Source: Pseudoneurospora amorphoporcata
Lineage: Eukaryota; Ascomycota; Sordariomycetes; Sordariales; Sordariaceae
Assembly (NCBI GenBank): GCA_033297205.1
Contig: MU859137.1
Coordinates: 62,001-126,000, forward strand
Direction: 5' to 3'
Length of the DNA stretch: 64,000 nucleotides
Part shown: positions 13,944 through 24,192 of the stretch, piece after piece
How the letters are laid out: each line of letters begins with the position of its first letter
How positions within the stretch are numbered: the first letter of the stretch is position 1
Notes under the pieces: generated by a model
What the model saw: only the letters and a program-made list of their open reading frames with translations
Told to the model about the DNA's origin: nothing
Database searches by the model: none
Program-made: the position numbers and the translations under genes

Positions 13944-14526
13944 GCCCCCCCCGCCCCCCCCCCCCCCCCCCCAGCGTCATTGGAAGTGTTGCTGGCAGTC
14001 ATTTCTTTTTTTGATACTTGTCTTTTGGCAGTTGTTCTGTTTGTGGTGTTGATGATACATTGGGTGTAGCACTGGCGAGTAGAAAGATCCACAGTGTGTA
14101 GGTGGTTGGTGTTGGCAGTTGCTGGTAATGAAAAATGCAAGTTACTACTCACACAATCACTTGTCTAGAAAGTTACAACAACAGTAGAGGACAATCCGAG
14201 AATACGCAGCGAGACGATCAAAGTCATTGTACAACGATGCTTCAAACATTGACTTGAACTCTTCCTTCTCCTCCCAAAACGCTTGTCCCCATCCTAACCA
14301 ACGAAGAAACCACCTACCCGATACCCATCTAAAGTCCTTGTTCTTAGCCATTTCTCATAACATAAGTACTTGGCATAAAGAAGCTAATCTGGAACTGTAT
14401 ATCACAGAGTTTTATGCCTTCACACACTTCGATAACCCTACTCATAAGGCCCAGACAAAACATCATCCACGGTCAATTCGCCATGAGCACTCTACACACA
14501 TAGTCAACTGAACCCCCAGATCCCAA
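13944..14526. other. gap edge and downstream flank of the esterase gene
   Basis: It begins with a poly-C run broken by one G (13944-13972), probably low-quality sequence at the gap edge. The rest is non-coding and includes the probable 3' untranslated region of the minus-strand esterase gene that ends at 14527. Confidence 0.6.
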
Positions 14527-17382
14527 TCAGAGCTTAGCCCTCGCCCCTTTACCATTCCTACCCAAATCTTCCCGGCTTTTCCCCAACCCCTCACTCAACT
14601 CTACCCGATCCCACCAAAACCTGCAAGCCTTCAACAAGATCCCATCAAGAACCTCCTCCTTGACCGGTGTCCCGGGACTACTACCTCCCGCCCGCTCATT
14701 ATTCCCTTCTCCAAAAACAATCATCCTGCCCGTTCCCTCTGGCGCCTTCGTATCGTCATCATCACTGCTGCTGCTGCTCTGTTTCCACAATGAAGACAAT
14801 GACCAGGACCTCCTTTCGGTTTCGGTCATCTTCTCGGCAGTCTTCTTGAACTCGTGATCATCCTCCCCGAACGGCGTCCTAAAAACCGGCCACTCCACCT
14901 TTTCCCCACCGTCCTTCCCATCCGTCTCAACCTCGATCCTCTTCTCTCCAGCTACAAACCTTCCCCAAGCAGCATTCATCCCATCCGCCACCTTCCTCAA
15001 CCCTTTACTCCTTCCGGATGGCCCAAGGGACCGCAAAAAGTCCATATCATGCGTCACGACCGGTGCCTCATCCGCGTGATTTGCTGCGTTCCAGTTACCT
15101 CTGGCCGCAAATCGGTACACATGTACCGGCAGGCCGGCCTGGCTCATAAAATGCGCCGTCTGTAACACGGGGCAGATGTAAGCGTAGTGGCTGTAAGCGG
15201 CGTCGAGACGGGCCCATTGGGCTCCCTGGCCGTTGGGCACGGAGCGGTATGGACTTTTCTGGGGGTTGGTGACTGGGTCCGGGTAGAGATCTTCGAGCGC
15301 GGCGAGGTCGTCATCGCTGAGGGTGGGGATGAGGGTCTTGAAGAAGGAGCGGAAGTCATCGTTGGTTTTGGCGTTGTGCGGGATGAACATGGCACCTTCA
15401 TTTGTGTTGAAGCCCGTCAGGATGGGGATGCGGAGATGTTTGCCTCGACGCCAGGAGGTAATGGGAAGGTCAGGGATTAGGACGGGGGTGGTTTCGCTGT
15501 TGCTTTTGCTGTTACTGGTGGCTTGTTGTTGGTCGTGAAGCCCGTCGATGACGGGTTGGAAGGGCCAGGTGACGCTGGGTTCGTAGCGGTCCCAGACTTT
15601 CTTGGAGGCTTTGACGACGGTCTCGAGCGGAAGCTTGCGAAGACTGTCAAAGACTTGATCCTCTGTTACGCCGTCGACGCCAGCAGCAGCAAGGAATTCA
15701 CGAAACTGGACCAGGTGACGAGGATGGTTTGGGAGGAGGACGGCTCTAGCAGTAGTAGCGCCGGACTCCAGGATGGCTCTGTGAAAGGGTGCCGGAGTCT
15801 CCTTTCGGGCGTAGTACATGATGTGATGCCCAATCTAAAAGGAGAAAATTGGGTCAGCACGAGTCCCCGCGGTGTGTATGAAGACATCTCGAAATACGAG
15901 ATCAATACTTCAGGGGTTCAAGAAACCAAAACGTACCGAATGTGCACCAGCACTAAGTCCCATAATAGTAACATTATCCGGATCACCCCCAAAAGCTTTC
16001 ACGTTCTCCCTAACCCACTCCAACATCATAGCCTGATCCCTCAATCCCAGATTCAATAGCCCTTCCTTGGCCGTCAACGCTGACGGGAGGAACCCCACCG
16101 CACCTACACGATAGTTGAAGTTGATGCCTATCATAGGCGCATCGGCCCAAGCAATGAAGCTCGCCATATTGCGCTCAACGCCCATACCCCCGTTGAACGC
16201 ACCTCCATGAATGTAGACAACCACGGGCAGCAACGCGGGCCGCTTGCTGCTGTTCCCCCTTTTCAGTCCATCGTCATCCACAAGACCAGCCGGCCTGTAG
16301 ATATTGGCGTTCAAACAGTTCTCCCCAAACCCGTTTACAACGGTTCCTCCTATAGGACAATTCTCGCCGAACTTGACAGCCTGGAACGTCTGATCGGAGT
16401 CCGATAGTGCCTTGGGTGGCCGGAAGCGGTTTTCTCCTCCGGTGGTCTGAGCGAAGGGAACACCGCGCCAGGCCTCGATGGCCTTCGGGAAGCGGTACTC
16501 GACAGGCAAGTGAACGCCAATGTACCGACCTTGGCGCAAGGTGACTGCAGGAGCAGAGGTGGCTGTAGCGCCGGGCTTCTTTATGTTGGCCATGGTGGTG
16601 GTTATGGTCAACAAGGTGATAGAGAACGGGGATTGCGACGCGTCCTTGGCGTCTGCAATCTGAGATGTCGGAGTTGGGACCGAAGTGTAAGAATATGCGG
16701 ACGAGCTGGAGAAGGAGGACGAAGCCGAAGGAGAAGATGCGGACGAAAGTAGACCTAGCTCGAGATCCGGGTCGACAGATGAAGTTATTGCCTTTGTACT
16801 ACCACCACTACTACTGTCTGCCTTGTTGCCGTTACCGTCGTTGTCGCCGTAGTTGCCGTGTTGGGTGGTACTACTCAGGGCGCCCTTTTCCACGTCGTCC
16901 GAGGGAGCAAACGAGGGGCCACCGCGGCCGGTGGCATTGTTATATCGGTAGTTGTATAGGCAGACGCACAGGAAACCAATGATGAAAGCCCAGGCTGAAA
17001 ACAACATCATCTTTTTGGATAGCCTCTTTATTAGCCGGGAGCGCCCGCGTCGCGTATACCGGGGCTTCTCAGACTCAGAGAGGAGGGGAAGATGCGGAGG
17101 CGGCGGGCTTCCTAGTAGTGACGTTGGAGTCGAGCTTCCACTGCTATCATCACTAGCTCGGCGGGCTGTGCATGATGCTAAGAGCGGAGTGCTATCGGTA
17201 CTGGGACTGCCCCATCCCAGGATCGACGTCGGCGGTTGGGGTTCCCCATTTTCAACTGAACTGACACTGACAGCGGCGTCCGCAGTGGATGTTTCGTCTG
17301 GATCCAGGGCCTGATCGACGCGGGAGCCTGTGCCGAGACGTTGGACCCCGTCATGTACAGGCAATCGCGACGGGCTTGGCAT
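14527..17382 (-). CDS. membrane-anchored type-B carboxylesterase/lipase (917 aa)
   Basis: Two exons, 15937-17382 and 14527-15834, joined across a 102-nt intron (GTACGT...TTTTAG) in phase. Predicted alpha/beta-hydrolase of the carboxylesterase/cholinesterase-like family, hydrolysing carboxylic esters; substrate unknown. Visible family marks: oxyanion-hole HGGAFNGG (about 392-399), ENCLNANIYRP, nucleophile elbow GLSAG with Ser477, acid in GFNTNEG (Glu628), and His735 in NHADEAP. A hydrophobic segment at about 125-143 follows a basic stretch with no signal peptide before it, so a type II membrane protein with a Ser-rich lumenal/extracellular linker is inferred. At 917 aa it is much longer than usual secreted family members (about 550); the extra length is the cytosolic tail, the linker and an acidic/Ser C-terminal insert. 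The start is the first in-frame ATG; upstream in-frame codons lack an ATG. The intron falls five codons after the catalytic serine. Confidence 0.9.
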
Positions 17383-19447
17383 TGCGACTCTTTTCGCCAA
17401 CAGAAAAGCTTCTCTTGACGTTTGATGGTCGTTTTCTTCGCCCGTTCTTGAGGTCCAACGCGCGCTATGCTTCTCGGCTATGGATTTCCCATATTGCTGA
17501 TGTTACTCAGCTACTCGTTGGTGCCTGTGGTTGGGGTGGTAGAGGTGGGGCGACTAAAGTGACTGATGATGGGAATCAAAGATCGGGTTGAACTCGACTG
17601 TCTTTGGCTTCAGGAAGTCTTTGAAGATACCGCGTGGCTGGAGAACCCCGGGAAAAAAAATGTTTTCTAGTTGTTGAAGCGGATGGTCAAATGTTCCAAG
17701 TTGTAGCTAGGAACGAATGATTGATGCGCGTCGGGCGTCGAATGTCAAATGCACGGGCTGCTTAGGCAAGGTACGGTACCTCCCGTATAATCGAATGATG
17801 ACGATGCATTGGACATAACCAAAACCGAGCAAAAGAAGGAAGGAAAGAAGGAAGGAAAGAAGGAAGGAAGGAAGGAAGGAAGGAAGGAAGGAAGGAAGGA
17901 AGGAAGGAAGGAAGGAAGGAAGGAAGGAAGGAAGGAAGGAAGGAAGGAAGGAGAGAATGAAGGAGCGACGGCAACTATGACGATACCGCAACTGAGCGAA
18001 AAGACTCGATCGAAAGGGAGAAAGGACGGCCGGGGAAGACCAGAATCGAACAAGCGAGAGATGTCACTTGGTGGCAGTTGGTGAGATTTTGGTGATTCAG
18101 CTGGGCGAAAAAACTGCCTGCACTGAGCAGCTAGGTACCTACCTTTTGTCAGCCCACAGTCACTGCTTCAGTTTGTTCTTCGGTGCGTGCTGTGTTCTTT
18201 GCATCGTTTATAGGTTCCACTTTGATCCAAAACCTGTCGTGTACCTAGAGGAAAGAGCAGAAAAGAAACAACAGGAGAAGGCGGATCTAATGCCAGCGCA
18301 TGCTGCTACTCGTTCAGGCCGTACCTGACGACGGGAGCTGACCAACAACAATATGCAAGCCTCAAACGTTAAGTCAATCTTTACTCCTGCCATCCCGTCA
18401 ACATTCACAAAGTACATGATGCAGAACGAATGCAACGGACGGCTGCTACGCCTCCGCCGTTGTATTCTTGACATGACAGCAGCAATTTGGAAACGGGCGT
18501 TAAGAGACGGCAGTAAACATTCGTCAGACAGAGGTCGTTTTGCTCCGGCTCGGTAGTAGGGCATCGTTCGCCTCAAGTATCCTCTTCTCGCCTACTCCGT
18601 CCCTTTTCGCGGTCGGCGCGTACCACAAACTTATGAATGTAACAAGGCCGAGTCTCGAATCTCGAATAGGAAGGTATGCGAGACAGATCAAAGTCGACGC
18701 AATTTGCTCATGACACCTTGGCCCTAACTTCACTTCGACACCCTTCCCACTTGTCATAAGCGCCCTGCCAAAATCGTCGTTGATTGTTCTTCCTCTCACT
18801 CTACTCTATCTAGCATCCAGCGTCGCCTTATATCATGACCACCTTGGCTAAGCTGAACTTCCTGTAAAGTAAAAATACCCCCGCCAAAACGCGCTCAAAA
18901 TACTAAGCGGCGGGCTGACCGGTAAGCCTGTGCGACAAACAGTTGCCGCCGCGTACGAGAAAAACTTAACGACCTAAAACCGAAAGACCCGTTGCCTCTT
19001 CCAATAACCCAATCGTCCAATCGGTTGGTGAGAACTCCGTTTAACCATGCTGTAAGTAATCGTAGGTAGTTCCTGGGCGTCTTAGTGTAAAAAAAAAAAA
19101 AAAATCGGTAAAACCAAGCTGGCGTCCTCAAGAGATGGTGATGGTTGCCACGATGGTGCTCCGAAAGCTTTGAAATGAAGCAAGTTGAAAGGATAAGAAA
19201 GACAGTATGTATAAGACCATAAAACGTGAGTAGAAGAAAAAGAAAAGAAAGGTTGACGCAAACACTGCTATGCAGCCTTCTTTTGAAAATGCCCACACAA
19301 ACCATGAACTCCAGGCCATAAAAAGAGAAAAGCATGCAAGACCGGAATGGTAACAAAGCCTGAGCCACACCTCCGCGTCAACCTAAACATTTCAGGTCGT
19401 CGTCCACTCGCCTTGAAATGCCGAATCCATCGTGCAACCCTACTTTC
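17383..19447. other. intergenic region with esterase promoter and microsatellite
   Basis: It holds the 5' region of the minus-strand esterase (right of 17382), a GGAA/GAAG microsatellite, a 15-A run near 19089-19103, and the probable 3' flank of the next minus-strand gene. No ORF with coding character was found; the open frames at 17707-18084 exist only because a tetranucleotide repeat has no stops in any frame. Confidence 0.6.
17834..17951. repeat. GGAA/GAAG tetranucleotide microsatellite, about 118 bp
   Basis: Long purine-only tandem array of GGAA units, slightly irregular at its left end (GAAGGAAA), located 450-570 bp upstream of the esterase start codon. It is stop-free in all frames, which creates spurious ORFs on both strands. 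It is likely to be length-variable between strains. Confidence 0.95.
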
Positions 19448-22153
19448 TCAGGATGTGAAACGAAGCCTCATTGTCTGAAAGCTCCCAACCATGCTGTCCC
19501 TCTTCTTCTTTCCATCACGAGTAGCGGCTTTGTGTGCGTGCTTGGCTGCCCACTCGCGGCTCTGCATCCTAGACCTATCAGCCGCCTCCTTTCGGGCTCT
19601 CTTCGCCACCTCCTCCCTTTCGTGCCGCTCTCTCTCACGCTCCGCCGTATGGTCATTGTCGCGTTTAACCACCTCCTTGCCCCGTTGCCTCTGCTTCTGT
19701 GCCTCCTCCGCGCTCACTGTACTACGCCTGCTAACCGTGCTACTGCCCGTGACGCCACTGCGGTTGCTACCTGCCGACGCCCTCGAGGTGCCACGACCTG
19801 CATTGGCTGCCGACAGCGAATCGATCATGCTCAAGCGGCCGCGCGCCGGAAGAGTTGCCGCATTATACGACTGTCGCTTGGTCGACGCGGCCGATCTGCC
19901 CAATGTGGAGTTCCGCTTGTTCGCCGAAGAAGCTGTCGGTGACGCAAAGGAAGCTGTAGCGGGCGCCTTTGATACTGGAGAACGAGGCTCTGCATAACCG
20001 CTAGCATTGTTGTCCTCAAATGCACGAGCAACACTAGGTTTCCCTTGCCGCGTCCGACTAACAACCGTCTCGCGAGGATTCGCAGCTTTTGAAACGCTGC
20101 CACGGACCGAGCGAGACTTGGACTCGCGACCCTTACGGTCCTCTTCCTGAGCTCGTTGTTTGGCCTCCAACTCCTCTCTCCTGCGACGTGATATTGTCTC
20201 ACCGGGTAGCTCAGAAGCAGCTCTCGTGGACGTTCTGATTGATCTGACACGAACTTTGGGAGGAGCAGTCCAGGAATCATCCATAGAGGCAGCATGCTCG
20301 GAATTGTTTTGCTGTGAAAGACGGGATGCACGGTGTTCCTTGAGGCGGCGGGCCACAGCTTCTCCGGGTAGCTCGAACGAGGCCACAGTGGGCGCTTTGT
20401 TGGACTTGGCCGGAGGCCTGGGTGGCAGAAGGCTCGTTGGCTGAGTTGCTGTTCCCTTCTTTTTAGCAGCCGCTTTATCCTCGGCGAAGCTCATCGAGCT
20501 TGACTTCCGCAACGTTGAAGACCGATCAACAGCCTTCAGGCGGACCGTGGCAGCTCCAGTTTTCTTGGAGCTTGTGCGCAGAGGCGGGGCGGCCTTGGGT
20601 GTTCTCTGGAGGCTCGCAATCGAGGGTCTTCTTGCGTCCACAGGAGACAAAATTCGGTGAATTTGCGCCAAGGCGTTGGCGGCTTCCAGTTCATCCTCGA
20701 ACTTGTCAAGAGCTTCAACCGAGTCCTCGATCCTGGATGCCGGACTCGGGATGGGTGAAAATAGTCTGGTTGATTCCATGCCGTCTTCAATGGCCTCCGA
20801 GAGGTGCTGACGATATCTGTGATGTTGTTCGGTCTCCCACCTCATGTGGGACTCTTGATGGCAACCATCCAGCGTCTCCAAGGAATGATGGTGGTATCGG
20901 TGACAGGAATCAGTCTCCCACATCCGGGCCTCGTCTTGGACATGGTGGCCGTCTACTGAATGTGAATCTGATTCTCGAGCTTCATCTCTCTCTTCCTCGA
21001 ATTGGTATTCGCCGATGAGAAGAGAATCTGACTCGAAGCTCGCCTGAGGCTCATGTCGATGGGCCATGTCCATCTGTCTGTGGTCATCGCGCGCTTCATC
21101 GTCTGTATGGTACACACTGGTGTCTTCAGCCACGCTAGAATCTACATCCATCTGGACAATGGTGTTCTCAAACTCGCCTGCCCTGTCACCCATCATGCTC
21201 TCGGTCTCTTCATCGATTGTCTCGCGCGTGATGTGTGAGGTGCTAATCTCAAGATGGGATGCTTCGGGATGGATGGTGATGCTTGTCGGGACAGCGTTAT
21301 CCACGACAACGTCGCTTTGCTCGACGTTGTCGAGCTTGGTAGCTACAACCGTGTAAATATCAGCGGATTGATCTCCGTTGTCGGTGCCCAACAGGACATC
21401 CGGCTTAGACTTTGAACGACGTGGGACGAGGTTGCAGCCAAAGTAAAGCAGCTTTTTCGGGTTCTCAAATCCTTGGTAGCCACAGCGCTGAGGATGTCCA
21501 TGAGAACAGGTAGGGTGAGCACACTCTCTGGATCCCGTAGAGCCACAACTCTCTGGGTTATCGTGAGAGCAGGCAGGATGAGCGCACTCTTCGGGCGAGG
21601 TTTTCGCAGGAAATGACAAAACCCACTCGAAGTGACTTGCGTAGTGTTTGGCCAACTGCTCCGCGTTGCTAGGGAGATTTCGACTTTCAAGGGCGAGAGG
21701 ATTGTTTTCCAAGAATTCTGAGAGACCCATCACGCTTAAGTCAGTTTGTCTTCATTGCACGAAAGTTGCCTAACTGCCAAATGCCGGGAGAGGAAAACGC
21801 ATACCTTTTGAGACGAATGCAGAGAGGGCTTCAGAATTAGCTTCTTCGCCTAGCTTTTCGCGCACTTGACTAGCAGTCTCGGTTTCCGGTCCAGGCTCGT
21901 CACTTTGGTATCTAGCAGCACCTCTGGCCCTGGTATTTGCCTTCTCAGGGCTACCCAAAAAAGTGTTTTGGAGATTAGGTGTCTGAATTTTGATCGGCTT
22001 CCTGCTATGATTGTGGTTGGAGTCAGGATTCCGATCCTGGACACGAGACTGATTGTTGCCGAGTCTGTGGGGGGAGCATCTGGAGTGTACTCCATGGTCG
22101 TGGATATCGAAACCGATTCCGTGTCGGTGTTGGTAGGTGGTGGTGGTCGCCAT
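19448..22153 (-). CDS. fungal protein with duplicated Cys/His motif and basic C-terminus (872 aa)
   Basis: I do not recognise the family. Two exons, 21805-22153 and 19448-21717, flank an 87-nt intron (GTATGC donor, CTGAC branch, TCTCAG acceptor). This acceptor is the only one that keeps the frame; the ATG just before it lies inside the intron. The N-terminus is His/Asn-rich. Residues 161-174 and 182-195 are two copies of C-x4-C-x-H-x5-C (CAHPACSH / CAHPTCSH), a possible metal-binding pair. Residues about 380-435 hold two related His-rich units starting WET, followed by a predicted helical acidic stretch. ELPGE-[AT]-[VI]-x-RR occurs at about 565 and 620, each followed by charged helix. The last 100 residues are Arg/Lys/Glu-rich, probably coiled coil. 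No signal peptide or membrane segment. Inference: scaffold or cytoskeletal/nuclear protein; function unknown. Confidence 0.8.
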
Positions 22154-23076
22154 GACTGTAATTAAGTCTTCGTTTTAATATCGGCTCTTCCCGAAATAGG
22201 CCAAGACCTGGAGGCCAGACAATGGTGATGCTGACCGGCCTGAACAAGGATTTTAGAGTAATCTCGCACCAGGGAAAGGCCAAAATTATCTCTGTGCAGA
22301 CGCGGGGTGTGCTTGTTATCCAGAAAAGGGAGATTGTGATGGGCTAGATCTGGGGAAGGCTGATCGAAAACTTGTTGGTTATTGATTGAACAATTATGCT
22401 GGTGTAGCAGTTGGCTCTGTGGTCCCGTCCTTGGACGATGAAGTGATTCAACTGAAGTGGTCGAGGAAATGTGGTGTTAGTCCTAGAGGCAGTTGGCTTT
22501 TGTGCTTCATCCAGAACGTCATGCGTCTTGGTACTGGCGGCGGGCGCTCTTCCCCTTTCCCTCACCTGGCAGTTGAGCTCTTGCCCGCAACTCCTTCCCA
22601 TCTTCACCACAATGCTCGAGTGCCATTCCCATGTTCTCAGCACCTTTGCATGACTCCTGACTGCAAGTGCCCGTGGTCTCGTGGCGGTTGTTGTCCGATG
22701 CCCTAAAACGGCGACTTCCTCCAACAACCCCCTGGCTGGCTTCGACCGACAACACTGATTTCTTCATTAGTGATCAAGTAGAAACAGCCGGCCTCTCGCT
22801 GGTTGCTCAAACCGTTCTTCCAGTTCGTACCTATTCGGAACATACAAACGGAGGTTGGCAGCACTAGTGGATAGCAGGGTAGTCCACATAGGTTCATACT
22901 CTAACATGAAGCGTTCTGACCTGGATTGCGTCTCCTTCTAGAAGACCTTGGTGCGGTGGTAGCATATGACCCATCAAAAATAATCACTCCTGACCTGAAT
23001 CCCAGCTAAACGAATTGGCTGAATGGTATTGTTGCCTCGCCGGCCGAGGTGAACTGGAACCGACGCTTCCTTCGGG
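22154..23076. other. intergenic: 5' region of upstream gene and 3' flank of dad2
   Basis: It contains the leader/promoter of the minus-strand gene starting at 22153 and the 3' flank of dad2. An 82-codon minus-strand frame with an ATG at 22767 ends at 22519. Its translation is unrecognised, and it could be a leader uORF at most. Confidence 0.5.
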
Positions 23077-23524
23077 TTACTCTTCTGCTGCAACTCCCTC
23101 CGCATGTGCTTGAAGAGCCGGCGCATGCTCGGTTGGAATGCGAACAAGCGTCTGGGGAAGATCGTTCTCTGAGGGCTCTGGGACACTTGCACTTGGCTCT
23201 GGCAATTTGGCTGAGGCGATCATGTCAATAACGAGGGAGGATGATATGGTATTGATGGTGCTTACCGGACGCCATGTTGATAGCTCTCAGCACATTATGC
23301 CAGTTGCTGAGAACAAGGGCAATAGCTTCTGTCCCATCGGAAAGGGTAGACAGCTTTTGTGCGAGCGCCTCCATCTGTGTCGCCATTGCCGCGCTCAGAT
23401 CGCGAAGCTCCTTGAGATTCTCCAGTTCGGCCTTCTTCTCGTTGACTCGGGCAACCAGGGCGGGAGACTGGCCCGTGGTGCTTGCGCCCATGGACGAAAA
23501 GCCTCTGGCAGGAAACGCAGACAT
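23077..23524 (-). CDS. dad2: DASH complex subunit Dad2 (130 aa)
   Basis: Two exons, 23266-23524 and 23077-23210, with a 55-nt intron (GTAAGC...CTCAG). The DASH (Dam1) complex forms rings that couple outer kinetochores to spindle microtubules in fungi; Dad2 is one of its small coiled-coil subunits. The family signature is clear: the coiled-coil core at about 20-86 includes ELENLKELRDLS, the TLSDGTEA block and LVLSNWHNVLRAINMAS. Exon 2 adds a short acidic tail with LPQTLVRIP. Length matches other filamentous-fungal Dad2 proteins. The chosen ATG (MSAFPARGF) is not the first in the open frame; an upstream in-frame extension is less likely. The gene is transcribed away from shugoshin, with 668 bp between start codons. 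Confidence 0.95.
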
Positions 23525-24192
23525 TGTGGATGTGAGAAGTGGAGGAAAATTGGAAAGCCGCAAGGTCTACATGTGTTCGAGAAATAGTCAAGAGCAGCTA
23601 GTCTAATCCAAGTGGAAGTTCCGCTTGACAAGGTGCAAGACGGGAGGAAAGAGCGTCCCGTTGTTGTGATTGCTTCTTGCTTTAACTGCTGCTAAAGTGG
23701 CCGGCACTTGCTGCTCATGCAGCAGGCGCTTCCACTTCGGGCTTTGTGCGGCAGGCAACACCGCAGCCCAGGTCGCCCTGAAAACAGTGACGTGCCTGCT
23801 GCCCGAGGAGAGGTGAAGCTTCGTTTCAGTGGGCCGCGTCCCGCTTCAGAACTCCGTTGCTGGTCAACCCTGGACCTTGGCCAATTGCAAGAGAACGGTG
23901 ACGCTAAACCGCTTTGGGAACCAGAGTAAACAAAAATGTTCGCCCGTGAAATGACACCTGGGATTTGTCCACCCGCTCCCACCCAATCCGCCGCACTGTT
24001 GCAGCCGCCCGCTCGCCATTCGACACACGCCTAGCCTCTTCCGTCCCCAACGTATCGATCGCATTCCAAACAACACCACCCCAACAGCTTCACATACCCG
24101 ACGACCAGTATTGTATGTCTATGATAGCGACCCGGTCGAACTAACAACAAACCTTTTTTTTGCTGTCCAGTCCGCGGGGACGACAATGCGAA
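23525..24192. promoter_or_regulatory. shared divergent promoter region, dad2 / shugoshin
   Basis: 668 bp between the start codons of two head-to-head genes, so both promoters and leaders must lie here. I found no obvious cell-cycle box (ACGCGT) by eye. The short open frame at 23708-23929 (+) has no coding character. Confidence 0.6.

Noticed and set aside
13351..14152. Long ORFs of 207-222 codons on both strands
   Set aside because: They run through the N gap and homopolymers; mostly X residues.
18030..18060. GTTCGATTC-like B-box on the minus strand
   Set aside because: The T-stem does not pair and no A-box lies at the proper distance; not a tRNA.
17707..18084. Phe/Leu/Pro/Ser and Lys/Glu/Gly repeat ORFs
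   Set aside because: Artefact of the GGAA microsatellite, which has no stop in any frame.
19491..21356. Several plus-strand ORFs of 80-174 codons opposite the Cys/His-motif gene
   Set aside because: Antisense shadows of a long real coding exon.
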